Part shown: piece by piece, positions 34,030 through 43,306 of the stretch
How the letters are laid out: the number at the start of each line of letters is the position of its first letter
Position numbering within the stretch: position 1 is the stretch's first letter
Source: Actomonas aquatica
Lineage (GTDB): Bacteria; Verrucomicrobiota; Verrucomicrobiia; Opitutales; Opitutaceae
DNA length: 64,000 nt
Assembly (NCBI RefSeq): GCF_019679435.2
Contig: NZ_CP139781.1
Location: 3,286,001 to 3,350,000 of the forward strand
Reading direction: 5' to 3'
Program-made: the position numbers and the translations under genes
Notes under the pieces: generated by a model
What the model was told of the DNA's origin: nothing
What the model saw: only the letters and a program-made list of their open reading frames with translations
The model's database searches: none

Positions 34030-37000
34030 TTAGTCAACGGATCCCGGGGCAAACCCGTCCTCGGTGCCCGACTGAGCGTGGTATTGGCCGGTGCGGACGC
34101 TACCTTCCCGAGTGTTGTAGAGTTCAATCACCCGGAGCAATTCACCCAACGAGATCTCCGCATTGTGATCGATATCGGCCGAATGGAATTGGCCGAAACT
34201 CGGTGCGGTCCCGCGCGGTGTTTCGGGATCGGCGCGGAAGCCATCTTCCGTGCTTGTCTCCGCTGGCGCATACCGCCCCGTGCGCACTGAACCACTGCGG
34301 GCGTTGTAGAGTTCAATGACTCGCAGAAGTTCACCGAGGCTGAGTCGGAAGTCCTTGTTTGTGTCAGCGGAGTGCGTCGTGGGCGCCGGAGTGAGCACGA
34401 GCGGATCGGGCAAAACCAAAGCCTCAAAGCCCAGGTCATAGGCGCGCGGCTCGACCATCGCTGAAATCGCAACGGGCCCTTCGGCTGCAGCGGGGACATT
34501 CAAGGTATAGGTAACCTGGGCTTCTCCTGTCGGCAGACCGAGCCATGCCCACTCGAGCACCAAGGTATCCCCAACCTGCGGCAGAAACTGCGCCGAGCTT
34601 TCACTTCCGGCGTAAGACCAGGATTCGCCTGCAACATCGGGCGGCATCACGACAGACAGCCCGAGCCCTGTGACCTCTTCACCGTAACTAACGACGACGT
34701 TCACGGTCACTGTTCCTCCCGGGACATACCCTGTCCCGACGACGGACTGCATTGTCGTCACCTCGACGACGAAAAGGTCCGCACGGGCCGAGTCCATACC
34801 ATGGTCGTTAGATACCTCAACAGAGTAGCTACCGCGATCCTCCAATGACGCTGCTGGAATCGTGTAGGTAGCTTCAGTGGCACCCGGAATCTCGCTGCCA
34901 TCGTGAAACCACTGGTAAGTCGGAGCTGGATCACCCGTGGCCTCGACCTCGAAGGTGGCTGACTGACCGAGAGCGACGTATTGTGTCGTTGGCGGGACCA
35001 CGATTTCGGGCGCGGCGCCGGCATCAGGCGCGGCTTGAGTCAGCACATGTTCCTGACCGCCAATTAAGATCGTACCTGCACGCGATTCGCTTGAGGTATT
35101 GGCGTCCACCGATACGCGAACCACGCCGTTGCCTTGCCCCTGAACAGGGGTAACGTCCGGCACCCACCCCGGAATCGATTCGACTTTCCAACTCGTGTTT
35201 GAAGTTATGGTGATGTCATAGGAAGTTTCGCTCGCCCCAACTGAAATCGATTCAGGGTCGATGGTCGTAATGCGGTCTAGCACCGTGACCGTCACCGGTT
35301 CCGAATCAGTGCCCCCCCATCCATCGGAAACAACAACCCGGAAGGAATAAACACCGGGGCCATCATCCGCGGACGGCGTCCAAGTGAACTCGCCCGTTGC
35401 GATATCAATTGATGCGCCAACCGGGGCATCCTCCAAAGAAAAGGAGAAGATTTGCGCCGGCAGGTCTGGGTCGGTCGCTGTGACAACAAAACTCAGGTCA
35501 TCTAGCTCCATGACCTGCTTATCACTTACCGGGTCCAAGACCGGTGGTTCGTTGTATTCCTGCACTCTCACCGTGATCGATTCAGCATCACTTTCGACAC
35601 CGTCGGAGACTTGCACGGTGAAAGTGTAGTCTCCCGGCCCCTGCGGTTCGGTCGGCGTCCATGCAAAAACACCGCTGGTCGGATCGATCGACGCGCCATC
35701 AGGTTCGCCCTCCAATGAGTAGCTCAGGCTCTGAACCGGAATATCCGGATCCGTCGCCGAAACCACAAAATTCAGTTCTTCCAGTTCAGTGGCCTCTCTG
35801 TTTCCGAGCGGATCCAACACCGGCGCTTCATTCACTTCGTTCACCGTGATCGTAACCGGTTCGGAATCGGATGCTCCTCCTACGGTCGCTACTGCAGACC
35901 TGATCGTCAATAAACGGAACCCGCTCTCGTTGATTCCATCCGATTGCGTCCAATTGACAGTTTCCGAGCCATCGATCTTCATGAAATAGATTTCGCCACC
36001 TTCGCCGAAGGCGACAGTCTCATCATCCAACCATTCAAGTGGATAGGTCCCGGAGGATGTCTTGTCACGAATCGTCTCGAGTATGCTTGGTGTCGCCCAA
36101 TCCATCAGACCAAGACCAGTGCCGGCCGAAGTTGTCATTTGAACGAGCAAGCGGGAACCGTTTGGCGACGGTATAGCGAATCGCGTTCCCCCAGATACAG
36201 CGCTCATCAAATCGGTCACCTCGCCATCGTCCCAAATATGGACGACATGGTAATCCGCCCAAGAACTGGCAACCCGTGTATCCGAGAATAGGATACGACC
36301 ATCCTCCAACCAAGTAAAGGACGTCTTATGCGTTGAATAGCCCCGCGGCTCCGCATCGCTCATGAAGGAATCCGTGGTTCCATCTGCCAAATTGAGAAAG
36401 AATGAAAGCCGTTCAGTTGAGGACGCGGTATTCTCTCCCTCCGCAAAAACCACTTTTGCTCCGTCGGGCGAAAACGCAAAACTGCCACTCACGTGAACGT
36501 CCGCGACCCTGCGCAGATTTCCGCCATCGAAATCCGCCAGGAAAAGTCGACCATCACCTCGGTCTTCGCTCTCATAGACATTAATTCCGAGACGTCCGCC
36601 GACCTCATCAAAATCGAATGCCGCCACCTTCATTGGGCTTTCGAAAAACGTGAGTGGCGTCGCTGTTCCGGCCACACCGTTTTCCCACAGAGCACGATAC
36701 AAATTATTGGTCCCACTCTCATTGGAAATCCAGTAGGCAAAGACCTCTCCTGAAACACCTCCCCCATTTGTGCTGCAGGAATCCGCTCCATCGGTCACTA
36801 CCACGTCGAAGGTGTAGGTGCCAGGCCCCTGCATCTCGGTGGGAGTCCAAGTAAAGACCCCGCTTACTGGATTGATGGAAGCACCGGACGGTTGCCCCAC
36901 CAGAGTATATGTCAGCATCTGCGCCGGAAGGTCGGGATCGGTCGCCGAGGCGGTGAAGCTAAGTTCTGTCAACTCGTCCACCGTCTTATCGCCGATTGCG

Positions 37001-40000
37001 GAGAGCACGGGAGGATTGTTTTCGGCGAACGACGCACCAAAATGCGTTACTCTGATGTGCGCTATCTTACTCCCGGAGCTGTCGTCGCGAATAAACACAG
37101 CGTCAATTTCGTTCAAATCGGTAACCGTGACTTGGTAATTTTGTATTCCCGTTGGCAACCACTCGCTCGCACCCAGTTCGCGATAGCTCAGGCGAGCCAA
37201 ACCTCCGGCCTCCCAATCTATCTCCCCCTTCATTTCCAACCAAGTCGCTGGTGGAAGGGAAACGGTTCCGGTTACACTTCCCGACTCCGAACCGGTAGCA
37301 ATGAACCGATAGTTTCCAAGGACCCTCTGCGCAGCAAATCCTAGGCTTGGTTGCACGCCGTCCCCATCCATCAAGAACACTTGGCTACTTGTATTCTGAC
37401 CACTGCCCCCGGTTGCGGATACGCTTCCGACCCAATAAACCTCGGTTCGCAAGACACCAGTAAAGTCGAACTCCACATCTACCAGATTCCAAGCCATGTC
37501 CCCCCCCGAAACGGCCTGACCTAGTTCGGAATCTCCTGTATCATAAACACTTTGTGAGGACCTTCCTGAGTATGTTTTCCATCCGCCCTGACCGGAAAGA
37601 GCACCCGCAGAGTAGGATTCAAACCCTTCCTCGAAGACGACCCTTCCCCTGATCTCTCCAGCTTCTCGCACGAAAACCGTAATCTCCTCCGAGTCCGTCG
37701 TTGTGCCGTCCGAAACCACCACTGTGAAAGTGTAGCTGCTCCCGGCCTGAGCCTCCGCCGGCGTCCATTTGAAGACACCCGTGGAGTCATTAATTTCCGC
37801 TCCACTTGGTTCATTCACCAGCGAGAAACCTAGAGTCTGTGAAGGTAAATCGGCATCGCTGGCTGTCGCAATGAAACTAAGTTCCGTCAGTACGGGTGCA
37901 ATTCTGTCTCCAATATGGTCTAGCACCGGACCTACGTTCACTTCATCTACAGTGACCGTGATCGTCTCCGAATCGGTTGCCGCACCATCGGAAACCTCTA
38001 TTGTGAAAGTATACGAGTCCGGTCCCTGCAATTCAGTTGGAGTCCAGGTAAACGCCCCACTCGTTTCGTTGATAGTGCTTCCCAAGGGAGCGCCAATGAG
38101 TGTGAAAGTGACGCTTTGCGCAGGAACATCGGGGTCGGTGGCTGAAGCGATGAAGCTCAATAGGTGCCCCTCGTTCACGCTTTTTGCTCCAATAAAGTCG
38201 AGGACCGGCGGACTGTTGTCATCGCTCTTTTCGATGACTCGAACAGTTTCGTTGCCCGCAACATCCAAAACACGCACCGAGAGAGGTAGATCTTGGGGGT
38301 GCACGCTAAAGCGCCAGACTTCCGGTGTGCCAAGATTGGGCGAACCGTTGGAGGCGGTAACCACTGCCAGACCCGAGAGGGCATCGCTCGCGGTTCCCTG
38401 CACATCAAACGCGACGCCACCAGAAGTGCTCGGAGTATCGAAATCAGCACTTTCCAATACAGGTGGCGTAAGGTCGACATAGAAGTTGCGCACCGCCGGG
38501 GTGGGATCGACCAGACCATCCAACTGCGAAACCCGTAGAGCCACTGCAATCCCCCCCTCTCCGAGCGAGTCCACGGTGAATCGTGATTCGCCGGCGGAGG
38601 GCGTCGTCCAACTTCCGATAGGATAGTCCGCTTGCCAACTGAACAAAAGATCTTTTTGGTCGAGGAAAACCGCGTCGCGTCCTTGTCCCGTCAATGTAAT
38701 TGACGTTGTATTTACCCACTGGTCTTCGGCCGGAAATATGGAAGCGATGCTCGACTCAGGAGCCAAATCTAAAGCGTTGAAAACAACGGGCGTCAGGGTT
38801 GCAGCTATGTAGCCTGCCATGGTTGCAGTTGCTTCGATCTTGTAGTCACCAGGTCGATTGAGCGGCAAAGAAGTCACATAAAGTCCACCACTTTGTTCAA
38901 TAGTGTTAAACAGAACACTCGATCCTTCTGGTGGGATCAATTTACCCGAAACAGTGGCGCCGCTAATTGCTTCTCCTTGGTAAGTAACTTGGAATGCCAC
39001 CTCATGGAGGGTGCCTTCCACCGGAGTTGAGGGAATTTGCGAGAGGGCCAGCGCCAATTCGGGCGGACCGCCTAGAGTGAGTGTGTTGCTAGCGGTATTG
39101 TTTCCTATTTTACTGTCGCCGGCGGTCATGGCGGTCGCCACGATATTATAAGTTCCTCCCGGTAGACCTTGAGTGCCCCAAGTCACGGGTAGGCTGGCAC
39201 TGCTTTGGAAAGTTTCCAGGCTTGAAAGAAGTGATCGCGAGTAATTTTCCGGCCCTGTAACCGTCAGCGAAACGTCGGAAACTTCGGTATAACCTCCCGC
39301 TGCAGCCAAGTTTACGGTGAGTCCAACCGCATCACCGCTACTGGCGCTGGAAGGAACGAGCAGACTGACGGATACATCATGCGGTTCGAGCACAGTTAGC
39401 TCAAGTCGTTGGAAAACAGATCGACCGCTTCCATCATCAGCACTGACGAACCACTCATAGTTACCCGGGGCTAGCCCACTTGTTTGCAGTTCAAAAACAA
39501 GATTCCCAGATTCGCGATCTCGACTCCAATTTTGGTCGTCGATCGTGTCGCCCTGTCGCCAGCCTCGTAGAACATCCATGTTATAAATATTGAAGCTGGC
39601 ATCGATTAGAAAATCCGCCTGTTCACCACGGAGGACGGTCTGCTTTGCCGGTGTTGCGCGAGCCGAAGAACCGGCAATGCCATACTCTATACCAGCCATT
39701 GGAGTGCCGATATTTGACATTCCCATTACATAAATCAGGATGTCATCACGCAGGTAGAGATCGTAAAGATCAAAACGTTCGTTCGAGTCCACCGTTGCAC
39801 CACTACGCTTAAGGTTGGCTTGAAAGTAACGTCCCGCATTCACACCGACGATTTCGAGAGTGTAGCCGGAACCTAAACTCACGTTCCAAGGCGAGCTACC
39901 CACAAAATCAACCCACACATCTCCCCCAGTATAACCATCGGCATCTTCGACATCACCGACAAAAACCCCCCACGATACACTGTTATCGGTTGGATTCTCA

Positions 40001-41883
40001 TCACCCTTGCTGGAGATCGCAGTCACGACAATCCGCCAAAGTCCAGTTGTATTGCCGACTGTGAAGTTCCGGCGCAGACTTTGCGACTGTGAGGCTGGAT
40101 AGCTGCTAAGCATTTCGGCGCTGGGCGCGTTGCCTGACATCAGTTTTCCACTGGGATCAAAAACTTGATATTCCAAACGCACATCAGTCGAGAAGTCCCC
40201 CGCATTGAAAACACTAAACTCCACATTCGACGTGCCACCGGACCCGCGGCGTCCCGACCCGCTGATCAACCGAAGCTCAATGTCATAGCCCTCGACATTC
40301 CGGGTAGTGGTGACGGTGGTCTCAGTAGATGCTTGAAGGTTGATATAGTTCGCCGAAATCACAATCTCATGGGTGCCACTGCTATTCGGTGCTGTCGCTT
40401 GGAACGAAAAAGACCCATTCGATTCGGTTGTGGCGATCCCGACAGTCAAGTCACCCAGCTGAATCTGCACAGGCAGACCCGAAAGAGCATCGCCATCGAG
40501 GCTCAGTCGTCCCTCGACCAAAAAGCCTTCGCCATTGAACGCGAAATAGGGTCCTCTGCTATTCAACGAAAGCACCGAATCGGGGACTTGCACCGGTTCC
40601 ATTTCCGCGGCGTTCATCTGCGCATCACGCAGCGCCAACTGGCGGCCTGATTCATAGCGGCTTTGTAATTGAGCTTTGGACGAACCATCGTCCGGACGAA
40701 AAATCAGAAGCTGGAACCAATTCAGCCAACCGCTGTTCTCCGCTACTTCTAGGATATAATCATAGGCCAGAATCTGCGTCGCATACTTGAGTTCGGCAAT
40801 CTCCGGTTCATGCAAGCCAAGTCGGCGATAAAGCGTTGTGGCGATGGTGGCATAGTGCAGAGCATCGACATAGTCAGCGGATTCGGTGAAAAAATAGCTC
40901 CAGGCGGCAGGAACCGCCGCCCAACCTGGATGAGTCAGGGCAAGTTTTTTCGTAGCTAATTTGTAGCCTTCATTGAGCCCCTTTTCTATAATGGCAGAAA
41001 GATTATCTTCGAAAGCTAGGATAAAACTTCGCATGGAATCTCCCTGTCCGAGTGCCTGCATATTCGCGCGAACTTCGTCGATGGCGGCATCCCACGCCGC
41101 ATCACGCTTACCACTCAAGGTTTGGGAAAACAATTCCTGCGATTCCAACACATCGAGCCTTTCCAAGGCCAACTCTGCCGCAAAGGCTTCGTAATACGCA
41201 ATGGTTACAACAAAATCATTGACAAAGAGTGCATCTGATAACCCGTCCATCGCACTGTCCACCTTATCCAGAATCGGCGTTTTCCCCTCCACCAACTTCA
41301 GTCGCTTCATGCTATTACGCAATGCGCCCTGAAAATTCTTATTCTTAAACTGGTGGATATTACTCTCGGATAGAAACTGCGCTACATCGCCTGCAGCTTG
41401 AGCACTCGTGAGGAAGGCTCTGGCCTGCGAGTATTCGGCGGACCCAACACCCATCAACTCAACCAACTGCTCGTCCCATCGTTTACGTGTTGACTCCCGA
41501 CTTGCAACAAGATCGGTAATGACTTTAACGTAAGCATTCTTTCTAAAATGGTAATGATATAGATTATCCCGTTTGATCGAATCTAGACCAAACCACCCTG
41601 AAGGATCAAAAAGCGCCCCCATCGAATCAGACGCTGTGTAAGGCCTTATCAGGCCGAACCCAAAGTCTTGGATATCCCCATTGGAATTATACTGGATTGG
41701 AAAAAAGAACGTTCCATCTGAGTCATTCGCCAGGGGGTCATAAAAATCCTGTGCGACTGAGCACAACGGAAGCAGTCCGAAAACTAACAATCCGCCGATA
41801 ACATTAGAAGATTGGTTAACCTTATTAAAAAATGGGACGAAAAACTGCGACCACCTGCGATCGAAATACTTATTAAATTCCAT
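34030..41883 (-). CDS. Giant secreted Ig-like protein with beta-propeller, BACON and paired EF-hand C-terminus
   Basis: 2617 residues. A hydrophobic export signal at ~28-45 (VIGGLLVFGLLPLCSVAQ) follows a basic N-region. A helical region (~60-420) comes first, then a chain of beta domains: CARDB-like and Ig-like units, several putative-Ig (He_PIG) domains with the motif FxATAxDPDxPxQ...SGVFxWTPTExQGP, a PD40/TolB-like propeller (~1700-2000) inserted in the He_PIG series, a BACON domain (~2200-2280), an I-set Ig (~2285-2375), a GGTVTV-type domain (~2380-2500), and two EF-hand repeats. The EF loops DTNKDFRLSLGE and DIDHNAEISLGE are each followed by LLRVIELYN...GSVRTGxY. Probably exported and surface-retained or protein-bound through the tail. 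It is divergent from the sigma/FHA/kinase cluster at 42178. Confidence 0.85.
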   Translation of the reverse strand: MEFNKYFDRRWSQFFVPFFNKVNQSSNVIGGLLVFGLLPLCSVAQDFYDPLANDSDGTFFFPIQYNSNGDIQDFGFGLIRPYTASDSMGALFDPSGWFGLDSIKRDNLYHYHFRKNAYVKVITDLVASRESTRKRWDEQLVELMGVGSAEYSQARAFLTSAQAAGDVAQFLSESNIHQFKNKNFQGALRNSMKRLKLVEGKTPILDKVDSAMDGLSDALFVNDFVVTIAYYEAFAAELALERLDVLESQELFSQTLSGKRDAAWDAAIDEVRANMQALGQGDSMRSFILAFEDNLSAIIEKGLNEGYKLATKKLALTHPGWAAVPAAWSYFFTESADYVDALHYATIATTLYRRLGLHEPEIAELKYATQILAYDYILEVAENSGWLNWFQLLIFRPDDGSSKAQLQSRYESGRQLALRDAQMNAAEMEPVQVPDSVLSLNSRGPYFAFNGEGFLVEGRLSLDGDALSGLPVQIQLGDLTVGIATTESNGSFSFQATAPNSSGTHEIVISANYINLQASTETTVTTTRNVEGYDIELRLISGSGRRGSGGTSNVEFSVFNAGDFSTDVRLEYQVFDPSGKLMSGNAPSAEMLSSYPASQSQSLRRNFTVGNTTGLWRIVVTAISSKGDENPTDNSVSWGVFVGDVEDADGYTGGDVWVDFVGSSPWNVSLGSGYTLEIVGVNAGRYFQANLKRSGATVDSNERFDLYDLYLRDDILIYVMGMSNIGTPMAGIEYGIAGSSARATPAKQTVLRGEQADFLIDASFNIYNMDVLRGWRQGDTIDDQNWSRDRESGNLVFELQTSGLAPGNYEWFVSADDGSGRSVFQRLELTVLEPHDVSVSLLVPSSASSGDAVGLTVNLAAAGGYTEVSDVSLTVTGPENYSRSLLSSLETFQSSASLPVTWGTQGLPGGTYNIVATAMTAGDSKIGNNTASNTLTLGGPPELALALSQIPSTPVEGTLHEVAFQVTYQGEAISGATVSGKLIPPEGSSVLFNTIEQSGGLYVTSLPLNRPGDYKIEATATMAGYIAATLTPVVFNALDLAPESSIASIFPAEDQWVNTTSITLTGQGRDAVFLDQKDLLFSWQADYPIGSWTTPSAGESRFTVDSLGEGGIAVALRVSQLDGLVDPTPAVRNFYVDLTPPVLESADFDTPSTSGGVAFDVQGTASDALSGLAVVTASNGSPNLGTPEVWRFSVHPQDLPLSVRVLDVAGNETVRVIEKSDDNSPPVLDFIGAKSVNEGHLLSFIASATDPDVPAQSVTFTLIGAPLGSTINETSGAFTWTPTELQGPDSYTFTIEVSDGAATDSETITVTVDEVNVGPVLDHIGDRIAPVLTELSFIATASDADLPSQTLGFSLVNEPSGAEINDSTGVFKWTPAEAQAGSSYTFTVVVSDGTTTDSEEITVFVREAGEIRGRVVFEEGFESYSAGALSGQGGWKTYSGRSSQSVYDTGDSELGQAVSGGDMAWNLVDVEFDFTGVLRTEVYWVGSVSATGGSGQNTSSQVFLMDGDGVQPSLGFAAQRVLGNYRFIATGSESGSVTGTVSLPPATWLEMKGEIDWEAGGLARLSYRELGASEWLPTGIQNYQVTVTDLNEIDAVFIRDDSSGSKIAHIRVTHFGASFAENNPPVLSAIGDKTVDELTELSFTASATDPDLPAQMLTYTLVGQPSGASINPVSGVFTWTPTEMQGPGTYTFDVVVTDGADSCSTNGGGVSGEVFAYWISNESGTNNLYRALWENGVAGTATPLTFFESPMKVAAFDFDEVGGRLGINVYESEDRGDGRLFLADFDGGNLRRVADVHVSGSFAFSPDGAKVVFAEGENTASSTERLSFFLNLADGTTDSFMSDAEPRGYSTHKTSFTWLEDGRILFSDTRVASSWADYHVVHIWDDGEVTDLMSAVSGGTRFAIPSPNGSRLLVQMTTSAGTGLGLMDWATPSILETIRDKTSSGTYPLEWLDDETVAFGEGGEIYFMKIDGSETVNWTQSDGINESGFRLLTIRSAVATVGGASDSEPVTITVNEVNEAPVLDPLGNREATELEELNFVVSATDPDIPVQSLSYSLEGEPDGASIDPTSGVFAWTPTEPQGPGDYTFTVQVSDGVESDAESITVRVQEYNEPPVLDPVSDKQVMELDDLSFVVTATDPDLPAQIFSFSLEDAPVGASIDIATGEFTWTPSADDGPGVYSFRVVVSDGWGGTDSEPVTVTVLDRITTIDPESISVGASETSYDITITSNTSWKVESIPGWVPDVTPVQGQGNGVVRVSVDANTSSESRAGTILIGGQEHVLTQAAPDAGAAPEIVVPPTTQYVALGQSATFEVEATGDPAPTYQWFHDGSEIPGATEATYTIPAASLEDRGSYSVEVSNDHGMDSARADLFVVEVTTMQSVVGTGYVPGGTVTVNVVVSYGEEVTGLGLSVVMPPDVAGESWSYAGSESSAQFLPQVGDTLVLEWAWLGLPTGEAQVTYTLNVPAAAEGPVAISAMVEPRAYDLGFEALVLPDPLVLTPAPTTHSADTNKDFRLSLGELLRVIELYNARSGSVRTGRYAPAETSTEDGFRADPETPRGTAPSFGQFHSADIDHNAEISLGELLRVIELYNTREGSVRTGQYHAQSGTEDGFAPGSVD
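34033..34377 (-). other. Paired EF-hand (dockerin-like) C-terminal tail of the giant protein
   Basis: Two ~55-residue repeats: (H)SAD-x-(N/D)-x-(D/N) calcium loop, SLGELLRVIELYN helix, GSVRTG(R/Q)Y and EDGF. The 12-residue loops have acidic or Asn residues at positions 1, 3 and 5, Ser at 9 and Glu at 12. The same tail ends the other giant protein (50340-50690). Confidence 0.8.
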
Positions 41884-41898
41884 TGGGATTAATATTGA

Positions 41899-41926
41899 AT
41901 TATACTAATGAATAATGGTTCATCAA
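41899..41926 (-). promoter_or_regulatory. Sigma-70-like promoter of the giant protein gene
   Basis: On the minus strand TTGATG, 16 bp, TATAAT. The predicted start is only ~9 nt before the ATG at 41883, so the transcript would be nearly leaderless. No Shine-Dalgarno sequence is seen. Confidence 0.45.
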
Positions 41927-42177
41927 TATGAGTTTTGGGCCAATCGACTGGCAACCATTCCCTCGGACATGTTGATCCTTTTTCCTACCGAGGTGCTCAA
42001 GCACTCTACTGTGGAACGGCGAAGTGAAACTCGAAATCTGTGTCCGAACATATTCCAACCGTATTGCTCCCTTCAGCCGAGTTCTGACCGCTTGGTGAAA
42101 AATTGCCAATTTTCCATCCAAAATGCCTGACGAATTAACCCTTGCGTGCGAAACGAATTGGATTTTGCCAGTCACTA

Positions 42178-42816
42178 GTGTCCTCATGGCTCACCACTGA
42201 CCCTTCACTTCTCGAGCTTATGCGGGCTCCGGGAAAGGAGCAGGCGGCTTGGGATGCGTTCTTTGAGCGCTACACGCCGGCGCTCCGGAGCTATTGCGCC
42301 GGCATCGGGCTCCACGCGGCTGAGGTCGACGATGCGGTGCAGGATGCTCTCATTCTACTGGCGCGGCTGATCGGAGACTTTCACTATGATCCGGCGCCTG
42401 AGCGCCGATTCCGCAACTACCTCATCACCCTCGCCCATCGCTGTGCGCTCAAGCAGCTGCGTCGGGCCGCGCGCAAGCGCAACGTCGCCCTGACCGAGGA
42501 CCATCACGGTTCGCGCGCCCCGATCCATCTGGGAGCCGCCGATTCACGACGCTGGCTTCGCGCGCTGGGCGAATCGGCGCTGTGTCTGCTCGCCACGGAA
42601 GTGCGAGCCACCCCGCGCACCATCGAGATCTTCCGCGCCTCCGTGCTCGAGGCCCGACCGATTCCCGAGGTGGCGGAAGAGCATCAGGTTTCCGCCGATG
42701 AGGTCTATAGGGTGCGCTCGCGCTACTTCTCCCGCTTCAAGGACTGTTACCTGCGGCTGGCACAAAATTCCGGGGCCGACTTCGAAGCGGCCGCCGACTA
42801 CGTGCGGGAGCTTTGA
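42178..42816 (+). CDS. ECF-type RNA polymerase sigma factor (module A)
   Basis: 212 residues from GTG 42178 (MSSWLTTDPSLLELM). This start matches the TTxxSLLxx opening of the second sigma factor at 60446-61033; a TTG at 42142 or ATG at 42220 are alternatives. Region 2 is seen in AWDAFFERYTPALRSYCAGIGL, EVDDAVQDALILLARLI and FRNYLITLAHRCALKQLRR. Region 4 is seen in RTIEIFRASVLEARPIPEVAEEHQVSADEVYRVRSR. It is the first gene of a plus-strand cluster with an FHA protein and a LamG kinase and is divergent from the giant protein gene. It probably drives that local gene set. No anti-sigma factor is adjacent, so control may come through the kinase and FHA protein. Confidence 0.9.
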   Translation: MSSWLTTDPSLLELMRAPGKEQAAWDAFFERYTPALRSYCAGIGLHAAEVDDAVQDALILLARLIGDFHYDPAPERRFRNYLITLAHRCALKQLRRAARKRNVALTEDHHGSRAPIHLGAADSRRWLRALGESALCLLATEVRATPRTIEIFRASVLEARPIPEVAEEHQVSADEVYRVRSRYFSRFKDCYLRLAQNSGADFEAAADYVREL

Positions 42817-42855
42817 GGTCAGAATGCGAGGCCTCATGACAATACAGCTCCAAGC

Positions 42856-43278
42856 ATGAGCGCTGATTCTCCCAATCACCCCACCGGCGCTCCACCGGAC
42901 AACTGGAGCCAATCATTGCGGCATGCGGCCGGACTGCTCCTCGCGGTGTCTCCGCTTTCCGCCGGGCGTTGGTTGCTGGATTACGATGCCGAAGCCTTTC
43001 CGCGCGCGACTTCGCTGGAACCCGTCACCACGATAGGGCGTTTCGACGAGTGCGACCTCGTGCTGCCTGAGTCGGAAATCTCCCGTCGCCACGCGCGGAT
43101 CATCTGGGATCCCGACACCGAGGAGAGTTGGCTGGAGGATCTCAACTCCACCAATGGCTGTTGGTTGCGCGGCCAGCGCTTGGCCCGGTTTCCGCTTCAC
43201 AACGGCGACACTTTTCGACTCGGTTACCACACCCTCGTTTATGTTGAATTGCCCGAGGAAGATCGCTCCGACCCATGA
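42856..43278 (+). CDS. FHA-domain protein (module A)
   Basis: 140 residues, no signal peptide. The FHA domain is residues ~45-130: TTIGRFDECDLVLPESEISRRHARI, then WLEDLNSTNGCWLRGQRL. The Gly-Arg, Ser-Arg-Arg-His and Asn-Ser-Thr-Asn-Gly residues that bind phosphothreonine are all present. FHA domains read the output of Ser/Thr kinases, and the kinase gene starts 28 bp after this one. It lies 39 bp after the sigma factor, so all three are probably one transcript. It likely links kinase phosphorylation to another partner. Confidence 0.92.
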   Translation: MSADSPNHPTGAPPDNWSQSLRHAAGLLLAVSPLSAGRWLLDYDAEAFPRATSLEPVTTIGRFDECDLVLPESEISRRHARIIWDPDTEESWLEDLNSTNGCWLRGQRLARFPLHNGDTFRLGYHTLVYVELPEEDRSDP

Positions 43279-43306
43279 CCGGTGAACAGGCGTCCTCTTT
43301 CGGACG

